A DNA stretch of 64,000 nucleotides from positions 62,001 to 126,000 of the forward strand of contig NHNY01000035.1 of NCBI GenBank assembly GCA_002786065.1, written 5' to 3'. The notes under the pieces were generated by a model. That model was given only the letters and a program-made list of their open reading frames with translations, had not been told where the DNA came from and searched no databases. How positions within the stretch are numbered: the stretch's first letter is position 1; the number at the start of each line of letters is the position of its first letter. The stretch comes from Microcyclospora pomicola (Eukaryota; Ascomycota; Dothideomycetes; Capnodiales). Shown here piece by piece: positions 1 to 16,400 of this stretch. A program made the position numbers and the translations under genes.

Positions 1-588
1 TGTTGAAGCATTGGAGAAGCTAGCAAGAACAGCTTGAAGTGTGGTGCTCAGGAAGCGTGTTGGGTGCTTCGTTTTGATCCTAGGGTGTAATATACCAAGC
101 ATCGACATAAGTGCGGTGAATTGGTTGACTGCCAAAGGTAAAGACGGCGAAATCTCGACCATTTGAGTACTGCTGACTCCTGTATCGATCTGCCCGGTAG
201 GCTTTGTCTTGCTCGGATAAGTTGTTGCCTCCAATTTAGCTCTTTCAAGCACATCTTCACCATGATCCGAGGACTGATCATCATCTTCACCGACGACAGG
301 TTCGTCGTACTCGATCAAGCGCAAGCTTTCAGTGACTTTCAGTATCACTTCGCGCGGATTCCCTAGCCGTGCAATGTCTTGCAGACATGGCTCTGCTTCA
401 GGAAGGAGGGGAACCAAAATATGAACAAGATCCCAGCCAATGTTCGTAGTGAGAGTCTCATCCTGCAGGATATTGTGGAAGAGTGGCAAAGTCTGCTCAT
501 TCAAGTTGTACTCTACAATTGTGAGGTAGGTTAGGTAGTCTGATGCTGGTGGCAGAGCCTTGACCAGCGGATTTTCCGCGTCTTCCAT
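1..588 (-). CDS. YAP-binding/Alf4/glomulin-like protein, C-terminus cut off by window edge
   Basis: The minus strand is open from 696 to the left edge. I place the start at ATG 588-586, giving a protein that begins MEDAENPLVKALPP, because the in-frame codons upstream (back to ATG 696) read like leader sequence. The visible 196 residues contain the signature I associate with the fungal glomulin/Ybp-like family: a DYLTYLTIVEYNL segment, then NIGWDLVHILVPLLPEAE, then CLQDIARLGNPREVILKVTE. An acidic stretch (GEDDDQSSDHGED) follows. In this family the proteins are all-alpha and act as regulatory partners, for example of stress transcription factors in yeast or of cullin ligases in animals. The role here is inferred from family only. 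The gene runs divergently from the next one, with about 250 bp between the start codons. The C-terminal part lies outside the window. Confidence 0.75.
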   Translation of the reverse strand, partial: MEDAENPLVKALPPASDYLTYLTIVEYNLNEQTLPLFHNILQDETLTTNIGWDLVHILVPLLPEAEPCLQDIARLGNPREVILKVTESLRLIEYDEPVVGEDDDQSSDHGEDVLERAKLEATTYPSKTKPTGQIDTGVSSTQMVEISPSLPLAVNQFTALMSMLGILHPRIKTKHPTRFLSTTLQAVLASFSNAST

Positions 589-838
589 GATCTCGGCAAA
601 CACTGGATGAATGAGACTCCAGATGTTGAAACGAAAGTCTACTTGTATGCGCAGAGGCTTGCGGATGAAGTGATATTGAGGCAGTGTGACATACATTCCT
701 GATGATTGAGGCTGGCGAGATTACAGCCTCAGGCGACAACGCTAGCAACCACCGGCTCCACTAAAAAGTTGACGGTCGTGCTAGCTCTGGCCGATGCACC
801 TTCAAACACACGTCTCGGCTTGTCAGTTGGCACTCAAC

Positions 839-1813
839 ATGGCGCGCACTCCAAGAGCGAGACCTGATGTTGAGGTTACAGCAGCGTACGCCGTGTCTCA
901 GCCGCTTTTCGACGCGCTCCGTGCTGCTACTGTCAGCATTGACGAGCAAAGACTCCACCTTGTGAGAGCTCGTGATCTCATCCAGCAAGTACATATCCAA
1001 GCTCCTCACGCGAATGGACCACACGACGTCGAGAAGTATGATCGCTTCTTGGAATCAGCAACCCGAGCATGGAAATGCACCACCGAAGTCTTCAGCAACA
1101 TCTTCGAGACGCTTGCGAATGTCACAGGCCCGGATCCGACCACGGGTAGGGAGGCAACACAAGAGCACAATGCTTTCAAGGATATGGCAAGGACAGCCGC
1201 AGACGCGAAGACAGTTGTAGCAGGCTATGTTGTCCGTCATACAGAGGATCATTCTCATGCTACGCACAACGAGGATGGGAGGACGGGATCTAAGGATGAG
1301 TACCAGAGATCAGCGCATACAGCATCAGGTGATGATGAAGGTCGTGTTGCCAAGAACCGCAAACGCGCCCAATCAGCTTCAGACACCGTACCAGCTCAGC
1401 ACCGCCCACCAAAGATGCTGAAGGTCGCGGAAGCGGCAACGCAAGCCCGGTCGTCTGAACGCGTCCACGAACGAGACCAACAGAGCACGGTTGTGGAGCA
1501 ATCTGCAATGGCGAAAGTCGAGTACGAGGATGTTTCGACCGAGATCTCTGCGCGTCTCAAGGCCAAGGAAGAGAAGAAAAGGGCCAAGAGGGATGCGAAG
1601 AAACGCAAGCGGGAAAGCAATGATTCCTTTCTCGAGCCAATTGTGCCGCTGCACGACACCAGCATACCAGAGAAGCCTCAGCGGAAGAAGCCCAAGGGCG
1701 GGGCCAGTGATGTGATTGGAGAACCAAAGACGATGGAAGTAAGATCCAAGCGGAAGAAGTCAGTCTCTACATCCGCATCGCAGGATGGTAAAAAACGGAA
1801 AACGAGAGGTTGA
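839..1813 (+). CDS. Lysine/arginine-rich hypothetical protein, probably nuclear
   Basis: Single-exon ORF of 324 residues from ATG 839, which has a good context (caacATGG). An in-frame ATG at 794 would add 15 residues. Residues 1-125 look alpha-helical and moderately conserved in composition. The middle is acidic and polar. The last ~110 residues are very basic, with repeated KKRAKRDAKKRKR, RKKPKGG and KRKK clusters that resemble nuclear or nucleolar localisation signals. I do not recognise a domain. A small chromatin- or ribosome-biogenesis-associated protein would fit, but this is only inference from composition. Codon use is typical of the neighbours and there is no sign of an intron. Confidence 0.6.
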   Translation: MARTPRARPDVEVTAAYAVSQPLFDALRAATVSIDEQRLHLVRARDLIQQVHIQAPHANGPHDVEKYDRFLESATRAWKCTTEVFSNIFETLANVTGPDPTTGREATQEHNAFKDMARTAADAKTVVAGYVVRHTEDHSHATHNEDGRTGSKDEYQRSAHTASGDDEGRVAKNRKRAQSASDTVPAQHRPPKMLKVAEAATQARSSERVHERDQQSTVVEQSAMAKVEYEDVSTEISARLKAKEEKKRAKRDAKKRKRESNDSFLEPIVPLHDTSIPEKPQRKKPKGGASDVIGEPKTMEVRSKRKKSVSTSASQDGKKRKTRG

Positions 1814-3132
1814 TAGGCGCCGATTCCAGAATGTTCACGTCATGGCCTATGCAGTCTGAAGTGCATCGCACGTGGTCCGCCTGTGTTAGTTAAAGTCGAC
1901 GTAGGCAAAGTCACATAGCTTCACCTTCCTGGTTGGCTTCCGGTTGCACGGTCGCGTGGTTGTCCATGCACCACTCCGCGGTCTAGCTCGACTGTATTCG
2001 GGAGTTCTAGAGCTGCCGAGCGGCCTCGAATGCATAGTCATTCCCAACGATGGTGGTTGTCATAGCACATCGTGGCATCCTTACACACTACTTGGGAAGG
2101 GTGACCGTTGTCAGCGATTCTTATCTGCTAAGAAGAGAAGAAGTCAAAAATGTTTGTTTTTTTCGATCAATAGCTGGCGATAACGGACGCCACATGGCTT
2201 GTAGGCTGGCTGAACTCGAACTAGTTTCAGCTTCAACCATTTCGCCGGTTTCCACGTGTCAAACATGTCCTGGTCTGTGTCATACACGTCGGTGGTGAGC
2301 TGTTCACCGAACCGGGCTGGCTGAGACGCACACCGCCGAAATCTATCGATCTTGCGATCAGATGCGTTGTAGTTTGGAAGTCGTGGCGTAGAAGTCTCGA
2401 AGAATATGGATGCGGCTCTTGTGTAGTGGCGTCGGCAGACGTTCTGACCGCACCTCTACACGATTGAACGGAATATTCTTGCTCCAACACAACACAGTCG
2501 ACAACGCCCCAAAGCATCACCAGGATCAACATTGAGTCCTGCGGCTCGACTCAGACTGAAAATAACATGTGATTGTGCTTCATGGCGGCACGCCCACGCA
2601 TCGGAGATCAGATCCGATAATAACGGGCGAGCTTATTATATCTTATCCGTGCACACCACACGTGCGCGCCCAACAGACTAGAACTATTCCAAGACAGCTC
2701 GACTGCAAGCCATCGCTCTCGCCGCACTGCTCGAGACGCTACTCTGATCCAAACCACGATTTTCGCTGCGGCTTTGATATGTCTGGCGTTTATACTTGCC
2801 GCCACAGCTGAACGCTATGCTGAAGCACTCTCAAACACCAATTGCCAGCAGTGCACGATGCTTCTGGAGGCTCTGTAAGCTTTAGGCATGGCCGAGCGCG
2901 AGCTCGATGGTCACCGCGTCCAGGGCCATCCTTGGCTTCGACCCGCAACACAGCATGCCAGGACGATGAGTCCACGCAAGGGGACAGACAGATATAATAT
3001 CCTGATCGCTAAGCTGTAGATTGAGCAGATTCCGCATTCTTCTTCGTCTTCTCTGAAAGGTGTAATCTCCCCGGGCAACTCTCAGCATTCTTTTTAATCT
3101 TTCATCCCTAACTCGTGGTCTGCACGCAAGCA
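1814..3132. other. Intergenic region, no gene seen
   Basis: About 1.3 kb between the lysine-rich gene and the MFS transporter. Short ORFs on both strands overlap each other and show no coding bias or recognisable motif. The right-hand part presumably holds the transporter promoter and leader. Confidence 0.5.
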
Positions 3133-4960
3133 ATGTCGAATCCGCAGCGACCACTTACTCCTAGTCCTACGACCTCGTTCGATTCGACGTCTTCTCTGCA
3201 CTCCCATGACGCCGAGAAAGGCTTTACCAATGTCGTCGTGACAGAAACAAGCTTGATAGACCCCGAGCAGCAGGAGCAACTGGACTGGAAGCCGAACAGG
3301 CAGATCTGGTCGCTGATTGCTGGCCAAACATGTTGCGTCTTCGTGGTTGCACTCGATGCCACGATTTTGACCACTGCACTGCCTGTGAGTTGAGCCTCGA
3401 TCTTCCATCATTATCATTCTACACCACGACTGACTTTAAGCTAGACTGTTGCTCGAGCTCTTGATGCTAGCACTTCCAATGCATTCTGGATCGTTGCTTC
3501 TTACCTGCTTGCTTCCGCCGTTGTCCAGCCGATCACCGCAGCGCTCTCCGACGTCTTCGGCCGACGATCAGTATTCCTCTCCGGCCTTGCTCTCTTCACC
3601 ACAGGCACTATCGTCTGTGCCTTGTCTCACAGCCTTGGCATTATGCTTGCAGGCCGCACCATCCAAGGTGTCGGCGGCGGAACGATCCTCTCGGTCAACC
3701 TCATCATTCTGTCCGATGTGCTCCCACTGCGTCAACGATCGAAATACGTCGGGATTGTGCAGGGCTTCAACTCCATTGCAATCAACCTCGGCCCTATCGT
3801 TGGAGCATTGCTGGTGAAGACATCTTGGCGGTGGCTATTCTTCATCAACCTCCCATTCTGTGCCATTGGCGTTACGGTTGCGCCCTTCTTGCTTCGATAC
3901 GTGACACCAAAGACCACTGCCGTGGAGAAGCTCGGCCAAGTCGACTGGATCGGATCGATTCTTTTCGTTATCGGCATGACCGGATTCCTTATTGGCGTGA
4001 GCTGGGGTGGGACTTCGTACGCCTGGAACAGCGCCGCTACACTCGTTCCACTCATTGGCGGTACCGTTGTGGTCGGGATCACGATACTATACGAGCGACT
4101 TGTAGCAGCACAGCCTTTCCTACGGCTCTCACTTTTTGCAGACATGAGTTCAATCACCACGCATATCTGCACGGTCTTGCAAAGTCTCATCGTAAGCCCT
4201 TCCAGCTCTCCCTTCATCCACAGACATGACACGCTGACGGTTGTTCATTATGAAGCTCTTCTGCGAGATCTACTTCCTGGTACTCGCTATGCTGACGGTC
4301 CGGCTATACACGTCTCTCCTCGCCGGCACTGTGCTGCTCGCTTTCGCGCTGACCGTCGTCCCCGTCTCTGCCGTCGTGGGAGCCGTCATCACTCGCCTGG
4401 GTCGCTACCGCTGGGCTCTTCTCAGCGGCTGGCTCCTGAACACACTCGGCCTCGGTCTTCTGACCCTCATGTCCGCATCCCTCCCCACGGCTGCCATGGT
4501 CGTCATCTTCATCATCGCCGGCACCGGCCAAGGCATCCTGTTCATGGCTCAGCAAATCGCTTCGCAAGCCGCAGCTCCGCCTCGGGACGTCGCCTACGCC
4601 AGCGCCATGTTCTCCTTCGCCCGCTCCCTCGGCTTCAGTCTTGGCGTCGCGCTGGGTGGTGCCATTTTCCTCAACTTCCTCACTCCGCAATTACAAAGCC
4701 TCGGCGTCTCAGCGGATGTCGCGCTGCATGCTGAGGCAAATGCAGAGCTGGTACGGCTGATGGCCGCCGGACCGGAGAAAGATGCCATCATGGCGGCTTG
4801 TACGCATGCGCTACGCATGGTGTTCGCCGTTATGACAGGGTTGAGCGGGATGGGCCTCGCGTTGGCCTTCCTGGCTGTGAAGGAGCAGTCATTAGATCGA
4901 GACCTGGACGCGGGGCATGTGTTGCGATCTGTAAAAGTCGTGACGAAGGAACAGGCATGA
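3133..4960 (+). CDS. MFS transporter, 14-TM DHA2 drug:H+ antiporter type
   Basis: Three exons: 3133-3384, 3445-4191 and 4256-4960 (567 aa). Intron 1 starts GTGAGT and ends CTAG; intron 2 starts GTAAGC and ends GAAG. Both joins keep frame and restore a continuous membrane protein. After a polar N-terminus of about 60 residues comes TM1 with the DHA2-type segment VVALDATILTTALPTVA. The loop between TM2 and TM3 carries the MFS motif DVFGRR, followed by GRTIQGVGGG. The length and number of hydrophobic segments fit the 14-TM family that exports drugs, toxins or small metabolites at the plasma membrane by proton antiport. The substrate cannot be read from sequence, and the neighbours do not form a biosynthetic cluster. 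An alternative in-frame GTG at 3115 was rejected in favour of the ATG. Confidence 0.88.
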
Positions 4961-5133
4961 AATCTCTTATATGCTAGGGTGGAATCTGATCATCAAGCGC
5001 GGCGCTTTGAGGCTGGGGAATCAAGGGCATGGGCGGCGTTGTCATAGCGAGGACGCATTCAAGTCTGGAAAGCATACAGGTAGTGATAATAATGACATAC
5101 ACGATTGCATGCAAGTGCACAATCCGCAAAAGT

Positions 5134-6447
5134 TTACCAGCCTGTGAATCCTTCCCCGACCTCATATCCAACGTCTGGCGTGAGACAACACATGGCTTCG
5201 GTCCAGTCTGAAGACAGAGCGGAGAGGTCAGTCTCTCGCACACTTCCATCTTGCCACAGTGTGGAGTCCCCAGCACTACGCATCTCCATATTCAGTGATT
5301 GCAGCGGCGGTTCAACTGCCAACGTCCCAGCCAGGTAGTCTTCGAGCGTCCAAGATATGTCAGACTCGCAAGAAACAATACCCTGGTCGCGGCTAGTCTC
5401 GGCAGCACAATGTTGTCCGACAAACACATCAGCCGCCAGCATATGCCGCGTATCTTGGCCAATCTGCGCCTGGGAAGGCTCACGCTGGAGCCATGGCATT
5501 TCATCTACAACATCAAATAACACATTGGCTCGCATGATCGAGTGTCGAATCCTGTGATAGTGAGCTTTCAGATGTCGACGGCTGGAATGGCCGAGACCGA
5601 ATACGAGCATGCCGCGCACGAAGGCGTTTCGTTGTCCAGCCGGCTGGATGTCTGGCATGTGGGTTTCTGAGTGGATGTGGGCGTGGAAGCCAGGGAGCAC
5701 GGCTGGTGTCATACGAGTGATGCAGGATGGGACTGTATACTGTGGTAGGAAAAAAAACCATTAGCTGCGTGGAGATGGAAGGGATCTCGAAGATTGGGCG
5801 TTACCTTCTCGCCAAGGACATTTGCTAACGACCCAGGGAGCATGAGGCAGTCGTAGATAAAGATCGGAGTATAGGTGGTGACGTCGAAGATGGGACCGCT
5901 CCCTAGGTCGAGTCTATAGATGCAATTCCGGAGCGCTTGCTGGTAGGCATATGTGGTCAAGCCATTGGAATGATTGGGAATAGGTACTTTCCGCCAGTGG
6001 TTCCAATCTGTATCAGTGATGACTGATTTGGCCGCCCGGCGTGGCTTAGCAAGTTCGGAGGACGTAATGGTTGTTGATATGTGCATCGACTCTACTTCCT
6101 CGGTAAGGAGTCGGTCTGTGGTATTGTCATGGCCGAACTCGACGGCACTAGAGCTGATGAGTGCTGTGTTCGAATGGCTCTGGCCAATTCAGAGCGCACC
6201 AATGTGGATAGTCATACCTTCTCTCCTGTTGCACTCGATCGTCTTTAGATTCTACAATCCTTGTGCTGGCTTCGGTGTGATGCTTAATCGGGATTTGGTG
6301 TCCATCTGCAGTGCTGCAAGTATTATACCTCAAAGTCAAGCACCTATGCCGTTGGAGAGACTCGAGGCGTTTGGTAATATGCCAGTGCATGTCGAGAAGA
6401 GATACTTCGTTGTTCAGGAAAGCGTGATCTATGGGGTCGAAGGACAT
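5134..6447 (-). CDS. AIG2/gamma-glutamylcyclotransferase-like protein
   Basis: Three exons on the minus strand: 6447-6218, 6153-5805 and 5739-5134, encoding 394 aa. Introns of 64 and 65 nt start GTATGA and GTAACG, end CATCAG and CCACAG, and preserve frame. The middle exon contains TPIFIYDCLMLPGSLANVLG. This matches the first strand and loop of the AIG2/GGCT fold, where the usual motif is YGSLxxPG. It continues after the intron with TPAVLPGF and a QRNAFVRGMLVFGL segment, typical of the same fold. Fungal AIG2-like proteins are predicted cyclotransferase-like enzymes, mostly of unknown substrate. Here the usual YGSL is YDCL, and I cannot identify the catalytic glutamate with certainty. The N-terminal 75 residues are unknown. 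Exon 1 is the least certain part. Confidence 0.7.
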
Positions 6448-10741
<4,294 letters not shown>

Positions 10742-11295
10742 AACTCACGATCTCACGTTCAGCTTGCGCAATCGTGAACCATTGAGTCCCGCACTCCGCT
10801 CAGATCGATGTTAACGTGATGCGAAGCTGGCTCTGTAATATCATGGCTCGCGGGCAGATAGATTGGGATGGCCAGCGACCGGATGGATGGGACGGTAGTC
10901 ACGACGAGTGTCTTTGACAGTTTTCATCGACCCAACCCTTGTCGTCTTGTTCTTCAAGCATAGAAGTGTTTTCGTAGTAGAGTCTCGCCTCTGGCGAGTG
11001 AGAATAGTATGATCTTACAATGATGTACACCCAGTCTCAGCATCATTTTGCATATACATGTTCAGGCCGTGCAGGCTTGTGTGATTATATGAAGGTCAAT
11101 GGCTCGTCCATTCGATCGTTGCAGAGCTCAGCTGCATGAGACATGTAATCAAGATCGATGCAACTCTTGTCTCTGTGAATATTCTATTACAACTTGACTA
11201 TACGTCTATAGAACCATATAATTTTATCATGCAGAAAAGCAATCGAACGGACCGAAACACCTTGATACTCTAGCTCTGCTATGCATGATGCAGTC
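10742..11295. other. Intergenic region between convergent genes
   Basis: AT-richer 554-base stretch holding the 3' ends of CDC48 (plus) and the MFS gene (minus). No gene or recognised element is seen. It presumably contains both polyadenylation regions. Confidence 0.5.
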
Positions 11296-12844
11296 TTACA
11301 AATCAACCCAGAATCGCTCGCGTGCTTGTTTGCCGTAGTAGAAGAACACGAGCGGTGCAGGCGCAATGGCGATGGACAAGAACGCAAAGACACTGATGCC
11401 CCAGCCATACCCCAGCGAGTCGAAGAGGTCGCCGGCAAAGAGCGGCACGACGCCGCCGATCAAGCTGCGGAAGACGGAGCCGGCGGCGATGGCCGAGGCG
11501 GCGTATTTCTCGAAGCTGTCGATGTAGTAGTTCTGCGTCGTGTTGAGGATCATGACCTGGCCGATGCCGTAGAAGAAGGTGGAGGCGATGGTGGCGAACC
11601 AGTGGGCGTGCGCTTCCACCGTCCACGCGAACCAGAACAAGCTGGCGGGGATGAAGACGCTGCCGATGTTGGCGAGCGGGAGGCGGAACTCCGGGCGTGC
11701 TTTACCGTCGTTGCGCGTGGTCATGGTGTTGTAGACCGTGTCGATGCGTGGGACGAGGAACCAGACTGCGAACAGGAAGCCCAGACCTGGCCCGAGGTAG
11801 AGCAGGCCGACTTGTTCGGTGCTGAATTTGTATTGACCCTGATAGATGGGCTGCATGTTGGTGTAGATGCTGTACGTCGTGGCGAAGACGAGCGCTTGGT
11901 AGGTGCTCATGGTCAGCACGATGGGTTGGCGGAGAATTGCGAGCGGACGTTGCCAGGCAGTGGCAATCTTGAGCCATACGGGTCGGGTGTCTTCGTCCTC
12001 CAGTCGGTATTTGTGTGGAGACGACTGCTCGGACTCGAGTTTCGCTTTGCGTCGGGACAAAAGGACAGGGGCGAAGGTCTCACGAAGCAAGAAAACGCCG
12101 GCAAGCGTGTTCACGGCACACACTATGGTCAGGACCCAGAAAATCCAGCGCCAGGTCAGCCGTTGACATATGATACCACCGAAGAGAGGCCCGAGGGTTG
12201 GACTGTAGGAGAAATATCAGCACCACGCACCGTCGAAGTTTAGGGAGGGCACTTTCTCACCCAAGCAGTGGTCCGAGAAGGTACCACCCAAAAATTCCAG
12301 CGCGGTCCTTGGGCTCAAACATATCGCTGATTGTACCTCCACCATTGGCAATCCCAATACTTCCAAAGAAGCCTGACAGCGTCCGCATCGCGATTAAAGT
12401 AGCGATGTTGGGACTAAGCGCCGAAGGGATCTGTAGTAGTGTAAACATGGCAAAGCAGATCAAATAAAGCGGCCTCCTGCCGAACGTCTCACTCAGAGGT
12501 GCCAGTATCAAAGGTCCAATTCCCAGCATAATCACGAAACCTGTCGTACATGCTACCACTGCTGTTTTTGACGTGTTGAGTCCCTCCGCGATTTGTTCGA
12601 TGCCTGGCGTGAACATAGATGATGCCAGCGGAGACAGGATTGCCATCAGAGCTATCACACCGACATTGACCATTTTCTTTGCGTAGGGCCATTGCCTTGG
12701 GTCGTCGCTATCGTCCGATCCAAACTCAAGTAGCTGTCTTTCATCCCTAGCTTCGCCACCATCGACTTGCTGATCTTGCAGTAGTGGTCTGCGTTCGTCG
12801 TTGTTGTTATGATTGCCATCACTATTCCGCTCCTCTCGCACCAT
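11296..12844 (-). CDS. MFS transporter, 12-TM DHA1 multidrug/polyamine type
   Basis: Two exons on the minus strand, 12844-12261 and 12202-11296 (496 aa). The 58-nt intron starts GTGAGA and ends CCTACAG, splitting a glycine codon in LLGPTLGPLFGG, a typical TM5/motif C position. The cytoplasmic N-terminus ends in DDPRQWPYAKKM, a common feature of fungal DHA1 proteins just before TM1. Motif A appears as PLSETFGRRPLYL in loop 2-3. The second half has the six remaining hydrophobic segments and ends in a short basic tail. Members export drugs, polyamines or small acids at the plasma membrane. The substrate is not predictable. It is convergent with CDC48 and divergent from the Trm3-like gene. Confidence 0.88.
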
Positions 12845-13407
12845 AGCTTATGCTGTCGACTCCAGAGTTCGGGACGTATGAGCGGGACGCGCTGTTCTTG
12901 GGGAAAAGACGGTGTGAATGTATGTGAAACAGCTGAAAGTTGTTCTCTCCTACCTGAGCGAGTCAAAAAAAATGTAGAGGAAACAGTCTTGTCTCAACGT
13001 CTGCTTCTGCGAGACAAATACAAGTATCCAAATTCAAGTCATCATCCACGAGTGATGACGATGCACAGTCGCCTCAAGCGTTCCCGCCGCACGTTTGCGG
13101 ATCTGCCGGCTCCCGCATTGAGTGGAGCTTCAGCCAAGACGTCCATGTTTTTTGTCGAATCCCAAAATAAATTTCGTGACGACTCGGATCTACAGTTTAC
13201 AACAATGCATGATCACATATAAACACCTCAAGGATCAGCACAGCAGGCAAAATAGATTCGAGAGACCTCACATTTGTCAAGATGATCGTCACCACGTTCA
13301 TTGGCCCCTCATGAAAGCCGGCCGTCAAAATGTTAATAACGTTGTCTCCTTGAATTTGATCAGCTCCAAAAGCAGCCCTTCTCTTGGACAAAGCACCTGA
13401 CACAACA
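12845..13407. promoter_or_regulatory. Shared 5' region of MFS transporter and Trm3-like gene
   Basis: The two start codons are 563 bp apart on opposite strands, so both promoters must lie here or overlap. I see no specific operator. A short A run (12966-12971) is the only composition feature. Confidence 0.4.
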
Positions 13408-16400
13408 ATGGATCGCAACATGTCGACTAGGTCAAACAAAAGCAACATTGCTAAGCTGCTGCTAGGTCGGCTTCCAATATCAGACCGGGTGGCAGTGGTG
13501 CAAGAAGCTGTGCAATCCTTGCGGCGAGATAGCCATGCCTCCGAGGTTGGACTGGCCATTGCACTGCTTACCGAACAGCCCGATAGCGAAGCTAGAGATG
13601 GTCTTCTCACACATCTCAATGACTCTCTGTTGAGTGGAGACCTCCACCATGCAGAATTCATTTGCTCTCTGGATCAGGGACTTCGTCGGGAAGCTCTGGA
13701 GAAAGTGATCGTTCAGCTGGCCATGATGAGCGATTCAAAGCTTGAGGCCGGCTCAACGTACCAGGTCGTGTCAATGACGAAGATTTTTCAATCCGTTGTG
13801 ACGGTTGACGCTGTCCAGAGCGATGGCATTGATGGAACTTCCGTTGTAACGCTACTGCGCTTCTCCTGTTCTGCAGGTGCCTGCGATCTGGGTGTGCAGC
13901 CATTGATGGAGCTCTTCAGATCAACTCTGACATTTATGGGCTCTGCGGATCAAGAAGTATGCACGACTGCGAGTGCAGCATTCGTGGCTGTCTTCACAGG
14001 ACCAAGCGCAATCACTGTTGATGACGATGTTGTGTGGCAGTGTATCAAGGCACTCACCTCGTACACTGATGACAAGTTCTATCCACGTCTGGGGTACAGT
14101 CTCTGGCTACGATGGGCTGCATGTAAAGACATGGTCATTCGTGAATGGTTTGATCAAAGCTACTGGAATCTACTCAGGCTTGGGTTACAGAATGGTGATA
14201 CCGAGCGTCGGAAACAATGCCTCGGTATCTTACGGCGCTCGATTCTTGATGCGTCAGAAGACCCATCGTTGCATGAGCTTATTTGCTCGTCCTGTAGTTA
14301 TGTCGTTGGTAAGTATCCAAGTGACGCACAAGATCGCACTGGGAAGCCTCGCTCCACCTGCGTGTACTGCCTGGGACCACTGCAGCAGAAGAGTACTGCC
14401 TCTAAATGTCAACATATGCTGACGCGTTACCAGAGTCTGAAGAAATTGTCGAGAACTACGAGAGGTTTCTCACCGTATTCGAAACTATAGTACTCGGCCG
14501 ATACCTCAATCAGGTTGTGGCTTGTGAAAACGACTTGGACATTCTTGCATCGCCAACATCTCTGATCAAGTCGGAATGGCTCTACACTCTACTCGCGGCT
14601 TCCCTAGGGTCGTCAATGCAAGATTCAAATCGAAAATGGTTAGGTGCGTGGATCATGCGATCGAACTTCCAACCAGATAGCTCTGATGCTATGTTGGACT
14701 TCGTGAAGGATGCATTTCTGCCATGGGCCATGCAGGGTAGTCTTTTCACTAGCAGTCTCAAAACCGGCAATGATCGCATCCGCTGCTACCATGGGGAACG
14801 GCTGGCGGCATATATGGAACATCTGCTGCGACATAATGTTCACAACATCGGGTTTACAGCACAGCTCCTAGAGATTGTGCTCACCATTTTGGTTGAGCGT
14901 AAACGTAACAGCTTCGCCTATGCCGTGGTCTATCTTCTTGACGGTCTCGGTCATGCTTTGGAGAACTCCCAGAGTCTAGTGCTTGATGAGCATCAGATGC
15001 ATAAAGTCTCAATGCTTTCGTCGTGGTCGGCAGTCCCAGAGGTTGCACGAGAGTATGTTCTGTTCCGTTGCTCAAAGATCTATCGAATAGCACAGGAACG
15101 CTACAGTGAAACCACCATTGTTCGTGGCAGCGCGACGACCGTACAAGAGTGGCAGAGCCTATGTCAGTCGCTACATTCCTTGCGTCAAGATATCAGTGAT
15201 GGCCTAGGGACGCCAATTACCACCTTATATGCGGAAACATCTTCGAGAGATCAGCAAGAGAAAGAAGTGACGGCAAAATGCCATGCTTTAAGAGCATTGA
15301 TCGACAGTGACTCGCAACTCCCAAGTGCGATACAGCTTGGCGAGACACTCCAGGACATCTGGAGTGACCTGGAATACTTGGAGTACCCAAAGAGATTGGT
15401 GGCCAGCATGCCGCTACTTACGCTTCACGCCAAGGTGGTAAGAGCGGCACTACAATCAGAGACACTTCAATCAACCATTGTTGGAATCACACTTCAACTC
15501 CAAGCACTCTCTGAGCACAGGATATACATTTTCTCCCCCTTGGTGAGCTCAATGAGAAGAGCTGTATTGTCATCCGCGGAGGTGGCAGCAATTCTGCCTG
15601 TGCAAGAGTTCATTACAGGCTATGCACATGCACTACCAGAGTCAACGATTGACTTTCGTCTTGAAGACGCCACAACTTACATGCTTGCGAGTATCGACCC
15701 CGAGCTGGCAAGTCTAGGGTACACCTACTATTTCGGTGATCGTGAAAGCATTGGTTTCGCCGCATTGTTGGATCTCGTGAGTAGACTCGGACGACAACAC
15801 CCCGCCCTGCTCGAAGCTATACTCGATGACTTGCTGGAGAGATGGCGAAGACAGAAGATACCGACACCGACAGTGAGCCCATGGAAGTCTACGTTACAGC
15901 TCCACATCATGCTTCTTTGCTGTGAAGTAATTATCCCAAGCGTCAGCACCTCGAAAATCGAGCAGATCATGGAGGACCTGCATTACGTACTTTCAATCGA
16001 GCCATTACCGCGGTATAGGTATCTGCTTGGTTGGATTCTTGCGCGTAGCTACCTCCTGAATAGCAGCCTCCGGCCACGGATCTTGACCGAGCTCCGCTCT
16101 ACAGATCATCACTCGAATCCCAAGTTTCTTGCATCGCTCATGAAGATTTCCGTCATGCTTGCTCGAGCCGAAGGCGCATCAGAAGACTTTGCGATACAGC
16201 TCGCTGCGGCATTAGTGCCTTTAGCAGCGTCATCGAAGGTGGTGATTCGACACGAAGCACAGTGGCGTGTGCCAGTGTTGATCGATCATGCTCGAGCTAT
16301 GGGCTGGAAAGGCATCACGGAAAACGCTTCGTTTGTGGCTCTGGATGATTACATTCGTAGCTTCGAACGCTTCAACGTACCGCCACCAGAACGGTTGTTG

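Noticed and set aside
11281-12243. 320-codon plus-strand ORF opposite the 12-TM transporter
   Set aside because: The minus-strand reading gives an intact MFS protein with motifs. The plus-strand product is an Asp/Glu/Gly-rich shadow.
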